From JBIOYL01 sp044870185 (lineage in GTDB: Bacteria; Actinomycetota; CALGFH01), in NCBI GenBank assembly GCA_044870185.1, contig JBIOYL010000376.1, forward strand, positions 1 through 14,279: a stretch of DNA of 14,279 nt. Reading direction: 5' to 3'. How positions within the stretch are numbered: the stretch's first letter is position 1; each line of letters begins with the position of its first letter. Below, in pieces: positions 7,390 to 14,061 of this stretch. Under the pieces are notes generated by a model. The model saw only the letters and a list, made by a program, of their open reading frames with translations. It searched no databases and was not told the DNA's origin. Both the position numbers and the translations under genes were made by a program.

Positions 7390-10166
7390 ATGGCTGAGCC
7401 GCCCGCGACGACCGGGCCCGCGGCCGCCTCCGTCGAGCCCGGTGTGCTGCTGGCGACCAAGCTGCACGTGCCCCGCCCGCGGCCAGGGTTCCTGGTGCGC
7501 CCGCGGCTGCTGGAGCGCCTGGCCGCGAGCATGGACCGCGAGCTGATCCTGGTCTGCACCCCGGCCGGGTTTGGCAAGACCACCTTGCTGGCCGACTGGG
7601 CCCGACGCAGCCAACGGCCGGTGGCGTGGCTGTCGCTGGACGACGGCGACAACGACCCAGCCCGGTTCTGGCGCCACGTCGCCGCCGCCCTGGACAGAAT
7701 TCACCCGGGCGTCGCGCAGCGGGTGGCTCCGCTGCTTGGCGGCCTGCAGGCGGCCTCGTTCGAGGCGCTGGCGACCACCCTGGTCAACGAGCTCGCCGGC
7801 GTGGCCGAGGAGGTCGTGCTAGTGCTGGACGACTACCACCTGATCCAGGCGCAGCAGGTCCACCAGTCACTCGAGTTCCTGCTGGAGCACCTACCAGCCT
7901 CGCTGCGCCTGGTGGTGGCCAGCCGCGCCGACCCGTCACTGCCCCTGGCGCGGCTGCGGGCCCGTGGGCAGCTGGCCGAGCTGCGCGAGGCCGACCTGCG
8001 CTTCACCTCCGAGGAGGCCGCCGCGCTGCTCCGCGCCGCCGTCGGGCCCGAGCTGCCCGAGACGGCTGTGGCGGTGCTGGAGGAGCGCACCGAAGGGTGG
8101 GCCGCCGGCCTGCAGCTGGCCGGGCTGTCACTGCAGGGCCGTGCCGACATCGGCGCCTTCGTCCAAGGATTCTCGGGCAGCCACCGCTATGTGCTGGATT
8201 ACCTGGCCGAGGAGGTGCTGGACCGGCAGCCAGAGCCGCTGCGGGCGTTCCTGCTGGAGACCTCGATCCTGGAGCGGCTGTCGGCCCTCTGTGTGATGCG
8301 GTCACGGGCCACACGGGCAGCCAGCAGCTGCTGGAGGAGGTGGAGCGGGCCAACCTGTTCCTGGTGCCGCTGGATGAGGTGCGCAGCTGGTGGCGCTACC
8401 ACCACCTGTTCGCCGACCTGCTCCGCGCCCGCCTCGCCCAGGAGCAACCGGAGCGGCTGCCCGAGCTCCACCGGGCTGCGGCCGCCTGGTCCGAGCAGCG
8501 CGGGCTGGTCGACGACGCCATCCGGCATGCGCTGGCCGCCGGCGATACCGTTTGGGCCGCCCGGCTGCTCGAGCAGCACTTTGACGCGTTGCTGCGGTCG
8601 CGCGAGCTCGCAACGCTGCAGCGGTGGCTTGCCGCGCTCCCCGCCGAGCTGGTCCGCTCCCGCCCGCGGCTGTGTCTGGCCCTGACGCACCTGGCCCTGG
8701 GCCGTGGCGATGTGGACGCGATCGGCCCGCCGCTGGACGACGCCGAGCACGCGCTCGCGGCTACCGCCGAGGAGCCGTACCAGCCGTCGGTCGACCCAGC
8801 CACCAGCCTGCTGGCCAACGTGCCCGCGTGGATCGCGCTCCAGCGGGCCGCCGCCGCCCATCTCCGCGGCGACGCCGAGCAGACCAGCGCGTTCGCCCGG
8901 CGGGCCCTGGCCGAGCTGGGCGAGGGCGAGTGGATGCTGGACTCCGCGGCGCGCTGGTACCTGGCCATCGCCGCGTGGCTGGGCGGCCGGCTGGCCGAGG
9001 CCGAGCGCACCTTCACCTCCGGCATCGCCGGGTGGCGGGCGGCCGGCGAACCCAGCCTGGCCGCCTGGGGCTCCTACTACCTTGGTCAGGTCCAGCGGGC
9101 CCGAGGCCGCCTGGACGCGGCGCTTGGGACCTACCAGGAGCTGCTGGCGATGGCGGCGGAGCCGGGCGGGCCGGCCATGCTGGCCGCAGCCCCCGCGCAG
9201 GTGGGGATGGCCGAGGTGGCCTACCAGCGGGGCGAGCTGGACGCGGCGCTTCGGCATGTCACCGAGGGCATCGCGCTGTACCGGCAGCTCGGCTACGGCC
9301 TACCGCTGGTGGCCGGCCTGGCCACCCTGGCCCGCATCCGGCAGGCCCAGGGCGACCGGCCCGGTGCCCTGGAGGCGATCGCCGAGGCCGAGCGGGTCGG
9401 GCTGAGCCCCGCGGTGGTCGGCCTGCTCAACCCGGTGCCGGCCCTGCGGGCCCAACTGGCCCTGGCCCACAGCGAGGTCACCGAGGCCGCCCGCTGGGTC
9501 CAGGCACGCGGCCTCGGCCCTGAGGACCAGCCGAGCTACCCGCGGGAGGTCGAGTACCTGGTGCTGGCCCGGGTGCTGCTCGCCGAGCACACCCCCGACC
9601 TGGCGCTTCGCGTGCTGGAGCGGTTGCACGATCTGGCCGTGGCCCAAGGGCGGGTGGACAGCGTGATCCAGGTGCGAACCCTCCAGACGCTCGCCCGTGC
9701 GGCGACTGGGGATGAGCCCGGCGCGCTGGCCGCCCTGGCCGAGGCGCTCGCTCTGGCCGCACCCCAGGGCTATGTGCGCGTGTTCGTCGACGAGGGCGCC
9801 CCGATAGCCGCCCTGCTCGGCACGTTCGCGACCACCCTGGCCAAGGCACAGGCCGAGGCCGCCGTGAATGTCCCCCGAGCCTACCTGGGACGGCTATTGG
9901 AGGCGTTCGGGCAGGCGGGTCTGCCCGTCTTGCCCCGCTCCAGGCGCGCCGCCGCACCATCTGGGCTGGTCGCGCCACTCAGCGCTCGGGAGCTGGAAGT
10001 GCTGGGGCTGCTGGCCGCCGGCAGCTCCAACCAGGCAATCGCCGAGGAGCTGGTGATCACCCTGGACACGGTCAAGCGCCACGTCACCCACATCCTGGAC
10101 AAGCTGGGGGTGGCCAACCGCACCCAGGCGGTCACCCGGGCGCGGGAGCTGGGGCTGCTGCGGTAG
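7390..10166 (+). CDS. LAL-type (MalT-like) LuxR family transcriptional regulator, frameshifted
   Basis: This is a large ATP-binding transcription factor, about 925 aa once repaired, as usual for LAL proteins. The N-terminal STAND NTPase has Walker A CTPAGFGKTT (56-65) and Walker B VVLVLDDYH (142-150). The middle is a helical TPR-like sensor region. The C-terminus is a LuxR helix-turn-helix of about 60 residues with LSARELEVLGLLAAG, NQAIAEELVITLDTVKRHV and LDKLGVANRTQAV. The frame breaks at about 8283-8284: TCG-GCC-CTC should be TCG-GGC-CCT, giving RLSGPLCDAVTGH, so one G is missing. The rest is intact to TAG 10164-10166. The ATG at 7390 is in frame but lacks a good ribosome site. The ATG at 7367, 8 bases after AGGAGG, reads Met-Gly-stop, yet one added G there would join it to this frame. 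The gene is divergent from three tiny genes and flanked by an inverted repeat. The inducer and targets are unknown. Confidence 0.9.
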
Positions 10167-10420
10167 GGCGCTGGCGCGCTGTCATCCCAAGGGCACCTCG
10201 GCTACCACTCAGGCGGAACCGGCCGCATGAGGATCCCACCTGCCGTTCCCACCTTCGGGTGATGCCCAAGGTCAGCGCTGCTTCGTACCGTCCGGCTGGC
10301 ACAAACGCCACGCGACCAAAGGGACGGCTGCGGCCACGACGTCTGCTGGCGCTGGCTGGTCCGACCGCGCTGCATCGGGTCAACCGGCGCACCGCCGAGC
10401 ATCCTTGGAAGGAGTGATCC
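10167..10420. promoter_or_regulatory. Intergenic region between the LAL regulator and a truncated membrane gene
   Basis: These 254 bp hold the right arm of the inverted repeat (10224-10267) and, at the end, a strong ribosome site (AAGGAG, 6 bases before the ATG at 10421). I see no convincing terminator hairpin after the regulator and no clear -10/-35 pair. The repeat arm lies about 150 bp before the downstream start, so the region probably contains that gene's promoter. Confidence 0.35.
10224..10267 (-). repeat. Right arm of the ~45-bp inverted repeat flanking the LAL regulator
   Basis: Read on the minus strand it begins GGGCATCACCCGAAGGTGGG and ends TCATGCG. It aligns with 7218-7262 with six substitutions and one single-base gap. 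The core CACC-CGA-AGGTG keeps most of the dyad, so a dimeric regulator could bind it in either orientation. Confidence 0.6.
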
Positions 10421-10580
10421 ATGACCACCGAGCATGTCAACGCCGGCCTCGCCCAAGCGGTAGGCCGGGACCGCGGCGGGCTGCTGCGCCGGTCGCTGCG
10501 GCTGGACGCCGTGGCCTCCGGTGGGCTCGGTATCCTCCTGCTGACCGCTGGTTCCGCGCTCGACGGGCTGTTAGCGCCGA
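10421..10580 (+). pseudogene. 5' fragment of a membrane protein gene, cut at a junction
   Basis: A textbook start (AAGGAG, 6-base gap, ATG at 10421) leads into MTTEHVNAGLAQAVGRDRGG, then LLRRSLRLDAVASGGLGILL and one hydrophobic helix (about residues 30-50). This resembles the beginning of small multi-helix actinobacterial membrane proteins containing LRLDAVxSGxxG. After about residue 50 (GSALDGLLAP) the frame stays open but runs antisense to the E1-like, JAB and E2 genes and has no protein character. I infer that the rest of the gene was lost at about 10570-10590, where the E1-like gene coming from the other side is also truncated. The family's function is unknown. The adjacent repeat arm suggests control by the LAL protein. 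Confidence 0.55.
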
Positions 10581-10945
10581 TTCTCGTACAGCTCATCGCC
10601 GCCGACCCAGAGGTCGGCGCGATTGATCCTGGGGCCCACCGCGACCAGCAGGTCCCGGGCCGCCGGCCGGGTCGGGGCAGGCCGGGTCGCCGCCAGCCGG
10701 TCGTAGCCGTCGGTGACGCTGGTGGCCGCCCACGGGTTCGGCCCGACCGGGGCGTCACCGTCGACCACCACGTGGGGCAGCAGGCGACCGACGATGCTCA
10801 CCAGCGCCAGCCCAGCGGCGCCGGCCGGCTCGGCCAGGCCAGGGGCGAGGCGGACGACCACACGGACCCCATCCAGCGCCTCCAGCACCCGAGAGGCGCC
10901 GACGCCAGCGTGGTCGGCGCCGAGGGCCAGCCGGGGGTCGCTCAT
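10571..10945 (-). CDS. E1-like (ThiF-related) protein, N-terminal fragment lacking the adenylation domain
   Basis: This 124-aa product is the last gene of the Ubl-E2-JAB operon. Its ATG (10943-10945) overlaps the JAB stop in ATGA, so translation is coupled. The sequence includes VVVDGDAPVGPNPWAATSVT and DLLVAVGPRINRADLWVGGD. The E1 call is inference: bacterial Ubl-E2-JAB operons are usually completed by an E1, and the VAVGPRINRADLWVGGD stretch recalls the N-terminal domain of larger bacterial E1-like proteins. No Rossmann GxGxxG, ATP-binding Arg or catalytic Cys is present. The reading ends abruptly as DELYENRR-TAA, exactly where the convergent membrane gene also loses its sense. I read it as truncated by a rearrangement or assembly join, so activation of the Ubl could not be catalysed by this fragment. 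An unrelated short accessory protein is the alternative. Confidence 0.45.
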   Translation of the reverse strand: MSDPRLALGADHAGVGASRVLEALDGVRVVVRLAPGLAEPAGAAGLALVSIVGRLLPHVVVDGDAPVGPNPWAATSVTDGYDRLAATRPAPTRPAARDLLVAVGPRINRADLWVGGDELYENRR

Positions 10946-11397
10946 GCCGTCCGGATCCAGGCAGCGCGGGCCGGCCCGGCCGGCAGCTCCACCCAGCGGG
11001 TGCCGCGCAGCACGAACACCGCGCAGGCGTCCAGGCCCCGGCGCAAGCCCAGGCCAAAGAAGGGCACCACGATGCTCAACGCTCCCTGGTGGGTCAGGGC
11101 CGGGTTGCGGTCGTCGGCGGCCGAATGGAACGCCTCCCCAGGGTGGCTGTGGATGCGGGCCACATACCGCTCCCCAGGCCGCAGGGCGGCCGCGCACTCC
11201 AGCTTGCCGGCCAACGGCACCTCCACCCAGCAGCCACCATCGGCCCGGCTGGCCTGCTGGGTCGGGACCACGAGCCGGTCGGCCGGGCCGCCATCCAGGG
11301 CGACCAGCGCCGTGCCCTCCAACCCCTGGGTGCCCTGCTCCTCGAAGAAGGCCCGGGCCGCCTCCAGCACCGACCGGGTGACCACGACCGGGCTCAC
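10942..11397 (-). CDS. JAB/JAMM-family metalloprotease (Mov34/MPN-like), putative deubiquitinase-like
   Basis: This 151-aa protein is predicted to be a Zn-dependent isopeptidase that trims or removes the ubiquitin-like protein. JAMM features are Glu27 (LEGTALVAL), the zinc pair His83/His85 in ARIHSHP, and Ser92 with Asp95/Asp96 in HSAADD. HSHPxxxxxSxxD is one residue shorter between P and S than the common form, although Asp96 keeps the H-x10-D distance. The GTG at 11397 is chosen because it overlaps the E2 stop as GTGA. A GTG at 11406 is also in frame. The stop overlaps the next gene's ATG. JAB proteins beside Ubl, E2 and E1 genes are established in bacterial conjugation operons, where they act as deconjugating or processing enzymes. 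The specific substrate here is inferred from neighbours. Confidence 0.8.
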   Translation of the reverse strand: MSPVVVTRSVLEAARAFFEEQGTQGLEGTALVALDGGPADRLVVPTQQASRADGGCWVEVPLAGKLECAAALRPGERYVARIHSHPGEAFHSAADDRNPALTHQGALSIVVPFFGLGLRRGLDACAVFVLRGTRWVELPAGPARAAWIRTA

Positions 11398-11798
11398 CGC
11401 CCGCACCGCCGCAGCAGGTGGTCCAGCAGCTGCGCCAGCCGCAGCCGCTGGCGGTGCCGGTCCCAGCGGTCGCTCACGTGGCTGGGGTGGAGGTGGTACT
11501 CGTAGAGGCCCTGCAAGCAGGCGAACGGCACGTCCAGTACCGGGTGCTGGCTGTGGTGCAGCCCGGGCGGCCAGGCGGCCCCCGGTAGCGGCACGCCATT
11601 GGCGTCGACCACCGAGAACCGGAACGGCTCGGCGTCATAGCCCCGACCGTCCAGACGCAGGACCTGGTCGAGGCCCCGCGGCTGGCAGAGCACGACCGTG
11701 CCGTCCACCCGGAGCATGGCCACGCGGTCGCCCAGCCGCTCACGGGCGACCACGACCTCGTCCTCGAGCAACTCGGCGACCACAGCGGCGGCCAACAT
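11394..11798 (-). CDS. E2-like ubiquitin-conjugating family protein (prokaryotic E2)
   Basis: This 134-aa protein is encoded directly after the ubiquitin-like gene. Its ATG (11796-11798) shares one base with the Ubl stop (TGATG), indicating coupled translation. Features are a beta-rich N-terminal half (MLRVDGTVVLCQ, then QVLRLDGRGYDAEPFRFSV), the hydrophobic VLDVPFACLQG with Cys94 as the candidate catalytic cysteine, and then LYEYHLHPSHVSDRWD with His102, His104 and His107. A Cys-x2-G-x3-EYHxHPxH arrangement fits prokaryotic E2 groups known from operons with JAB, E1 and Ubl genes (Prok-E2 type). The C-terminal helix RQRLRLAQLLDHLLRR closes the fold. It would receive activated Ubl from an E1 and pass it to targets. 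The alternative is a metal-binding protein with the same motif, since a second Cys38 and several His residues are present. Confidence 0.62.
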   Translation of the reverse strand: MLAAAVVAELLEDEVVVARERLGDRVAMLRVDGTVVLCQPRGLDQVLRLDGRGYDAEPFRFSVVDANGVPLPGAAWPPGLHHSQHPVLDVPFACLQGLYEYHLHPSHVSDRWDRHRQRLRLAQLLDHLLRRCGR

Positions 11799-12106
11799 CA
11801 GCCATCCACCTGCGGACCCCGGGCGAACAGCGCCAGCACCTCGTCGCGGTCGATGCCGTAGTCCTCCAGGCGGCCGCTGTCGGTCAGCTCGGTCGCCTGC
11901 CCGCCGCGCAGCAGCGCCAGCCCGTAGTCGCCGTCGGCCAGCTGACCAGCCGCCACGAAGTAGGCCACTGCCGCCCGGACCGTCTTGTCGACCCGGTCCT
12001 GGCGGTGGACCTCGAACCGGTGCTCGGCCCCGGCCGGGGTCCGGATCACCACCTCGATCTTGTGCTCCCGATCCTGCGTCGCGGCGGACACGGACTCGGT
12101 CGTCAT
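11798..12106 (-). CDS. Ubiquitin-like modifier protein (beta-grasp), C-terminal glycine
   Basis: This 102-aa protein has a disordered N-terminal tail (1-14) and then a beta-grasp pattern: strand KIEVVIRTP, strand AEHRFEVHRQD, helix VDKTVRAAVAYFVAAG, strand YGLALLRGG, strand QATELTDSGRLEDYGI and the final strand DEVLALF. It ends ARGPQVDG, so the last residue is a free glycine as needed for E1 activation, with no residues to be trimmed. The ATG at 12106 is preceded by AAGGAG (12112-12117, minus strand) with a 5-base gap, making it the first gene of the operon. It overlaps the E2 gene by one base. The family assignment comes from the fold pattern, the C-terminal Gly and the E2/JAB neighbours. 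No single motif proves it. The role is inferred to be covalent tagging of host or phage proteins. Confidence 0.7.
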   Translation of the reverse strand: MTTESVSAATQDREHKIEVVIRTPAGAEHRFEVHRQDRVDKTVRAAVAYFVAAGQLADGDYGLALLRGGQATELTDSGRLEDYGIDRDEVLALFARGPQVDG

Positions 12107-12370
12107 GCGCACTCCTTGGTGCGGTGGCCCGCGGGTCGGGCCGTCACCCGGGAGTCGACATCCGACCGGTCGATGAAAGGGCCGCGAGTGGCCGAAATAC
12201 ATTGCCCGGTGTGCTGTCGGAGATCTTCGCTGTCTTGAGCGAGCAGATGATCGCCTGGAGCATTGCGCTGCTTGACCGGCTCGCGGGAATCCGCCCGGGA
12301 GCCCCAGGGATCCGGGTTTCTTGGATAGAGACCTCATTCCTCTGGCGCAACCGATGGCCCGGCCACCCCC
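12107..12370. promoter_or_regulatory. Divergent control region between the Ubl operon and the methyltransferase operon
   Basis: These 264 bp separate two operons read outward, so both promoters should lie here. The stretch 12170-12350 is visibly less GC-rich than the flanks (GAAATACATTG, TTTCTTGGATAGAG), as expected of a promoter region. I cannot assign a defensible -10/-35 pair on either strand. A short plus-strand frame beginning GTG-CTG-TCG near 12210 reads LSEIFAVLSEQMIAWSIALL but has no ribosome site and merges into the wrong frame of the methyltransferase, so I do not call it a gene. Confidence 0.45.
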
Positions 12371-13394
12371 ATGGGCATCCCGTTCGTCTCCCAGCCCCCC
12401 TCCACCCTTGGCACGCCCGCCGGCGAGCTGCCCCTGGCGGTCTGGCCCTGCGCCCAGACCAGCCCGCAGTACCAGCGGGCCGGCCGCTACCTGCCCGCCT
12501 CCACCGCCCACCCCGCCAAGATGCTGCCGGAGCTGGCCCGCCGCATTGTGGCCGAGTACTCGCCACCCGGCGGGCTGGTGGTCGACCCGCTGTGCGGCAT
12601 CGGCACCACCCTGGTGGAGGCCGCCGCCCTTGGCCGGCGTGCCGTCGGCGTGGAGCTGGAGCCCCGATGGGGGAGCTGGCCCGCGCCAACCTCGCGTTCG
12701 CCTTGGCGGACCAGCAGGCCTGGCGCGGCCAAGTCCGCCTCGGCGACGCCCGCACCTGGCGGGTGTGCTCGCCGATCTCACCGGCACGGTGGATTTGGTC
12801 GCCACCTCGCCGCTGTACGGCAGCGATATCGGCATGATTGACAAGCCGGCCTGGCTGGCCGGCGGCAGCCTGTGCCGCCGCGACACCCTCAACTACTCCA
12901 CCGACGCCGCCAACCTCGGGCACGCCCGCGGCGACCGCTACCTGGCGGAGCTGGCCGAGGTGTACGCGGGTTGCTTTGCGGTGCTGCGCCCTGGCGGGCT
13001 GCTGGTCACCGTCACCAAGAACCTCCGCCGCCAAGGCCGAGTGCTGGATCTGGCCACCGTCACCGTCGAGCTGGCCACCCGAGCCGGCTTCGCCTACCTG
13101 CAGCGCGTGGTCGCACTGCTGGCCGCGGTCCGCGACGGCCAGCTGCACGCCCGCCCGTCGTTCTGGCAGCTCAGCCAGACCCGCAAGGCCCGCGTCCGCG
13201 GCCAGCCCGCCCGCCTGGTTGTCCACGAGGACGTGTCGGTATTCGTCCGCCCGCTAATGTCCGAGCCCTCCCTGCCGCCCCAAGCAGTCCAACCCCACGC
13301 ACGACCTGGGCGACCACCATCGGCCCGGAGCACGGCCACCCCACCACCTCTCGACCAGTCGCCGCGGCGCAGCCGCCAGCACGGAGACGAGTGA
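12371..13394 (+). CDS. DNA methyltransferase (N4/N6 amino type), two frameshifts
   Basis: Repaired, this is about 341 aa of an SAM-dependent DNA methylase. The N-terminal block LPLAVWPCAQ and HPAKMLPELARR precedes motif I VDPLCGIGTTLVEAA (71-85). Then come VGVELEPRW, the catalytic motif IV DLVATSPLYGSD, and LRPGGLLVTVTKN. The segment LHARPSFWQLSQTRKAR and HEDVSVF resembles methylases carried by actinomycete integrative elements. The frame changes twice: at the G run 12669-12673 (GEL needs one more G) and at 12761-12763 (WRGVLAD needs one more G). Motif IV reads SPLY where SPPY is expected. The ATG at 12371 lacks a ribosome site, and an uncertain start is possible. The C-terminal 45 residues are Pro/Arg-rich. 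The stop overlaps the next start as GTGA. A close paralogue follows at 14054. Possible roles are epigenetic protection of a mobile element or the modification half of a defence system. Confidence 0.8.
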
Positions 13395-13909
13395 CGCGGG
13401 TGCCCGGTAACTACCAGCACAACCCCGACCCGGCGCTGGCCGAGCTGCTGCACACTGTCTGCCTGGAGGGGTGGGGCAACGACAGCGTCGGCGACCTCGA
13501 GGACGACGGGTTCGCGGCCAGCCTGCTGCTGATCGAACCTGCCGAGCAGCAGGAGCTGGCCGACGCGTTCGACCAGCCGGTCCCCGCCGGCAACTTCATC
13601 GTCCACCAAGACCGCCAGGGCGTGGTCACCGTCGACCAGTACCCGACCCCATTCCACGCCCGTCGGGCGTTCACCGCGCTGGCGGCCAGCACCGGTCCGG
13701 GCGAGGAGGACGCCACCATCATGCCGACCGGGCCGCTGGGCGCCTGGTATGCGGTCGGGCTCGGCGGGCGGTTCCTGGGCGAGGCCCGCGACCTGGAGCA
13801 GGCGCTGGGGATGCTGCGGGCGGCGATGGACGCCGAGCAGGTCTGGCCCGACGTCTGGTTCATCAGCGACCATGGCAACCCCCACCGGCTCGACCTCGAG
13901 CAGCCATGA
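13391..13909 (+). CDS. Conserved-looking hypothetical protein between two methyltransferases
   Basis: This 172-aa protein is acidic overall and apparently cytoplasmic, with no signal peptide or membrane segment. It starts with GTG overlapping the methyltransferase stop (GTGA) and ends overlapping the next ATG (ATGA), so it is translationally coupled in the operon. Visible parts are MTRVPGNYQHNPDPALAELL, an acidic GWGNDSVGDLEDDGFAASLL, a beta-like GNFIVHQDRQGVVTVDQYPT, and a C-terminal VWPDVWFISDHGNPHRLDLE. I do not recognise the family. Its place between paralogous DNA methylases suggests a helper, target-recognition or regulatory role. An anti-restriction function of ArdA type crossed my mind because of the acidity, but no motif supports it. 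Confidence 0.78.
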   Translation: MTRVPGNYQHNPDPALAELLHTVCLEGWGNDSVGDLEDDGFAASLLLIEPAEQQELADAFDQPVPAGNFIVHQDRQGVVTVDQYPTPFHARRAFTALAASTGPGEEDATIMPTGPLGAWYAVGLGGRFLGEARDLEQALGMLRAAMDAEQVWPDVWFISDHGNPHRLDLEQP

Positions 13910-14061
13910 CCAACCTGCCTGCGGCAGCCGGCCGCCGACCGCTGTTCGACACCGCCCGCGACCGGCTCATGGGCAACCCGGTTATCTGGCTCGGCGCCCG
14001 CCCGGCCATCGCCGAGGTGACCGATCGGGCGGCCCGGCTTCTCGGAGGCGCCCGTGGCTGA
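13906..14061 (+). CDS. Small 51-aa hypothetical protein
   Basis: This short frame begins MTNLPAAAGRRPLFDTARDR and continues LMGNPVIWLGARPAIAEVTD, ending AARLLGGARG. The ATG overlaps the preceding stop (ATGA). The stop at 14059-14061 lies inside the next gene, an 8-bp overlap with its GTG start. The overlaps on both sides are the main evidence that it is real. The composition is normal for this genome. No motif or membrane segment is seen, and the function is unknown. Confidence 0.55.
   Translation: MTNLPAAAGRRPLFDTARDRLMGNPVIWLGARPAIAEVTDRAARLLGGARG

Noticed and set aside
10580..12238. Continuation of the membrane-gene frame to 605 codons
   Set aside because: After about codon 50 it runs antisense to four well-supported minus-strand genes and becomes Arg/Pro-rich.
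12144..13226. 360-codon minus-strand frame opposite the methyltransferase
   Set aside because: It is antisense to methylase motifs that are plainly readable on the plus strand once the G losses are allowed for.
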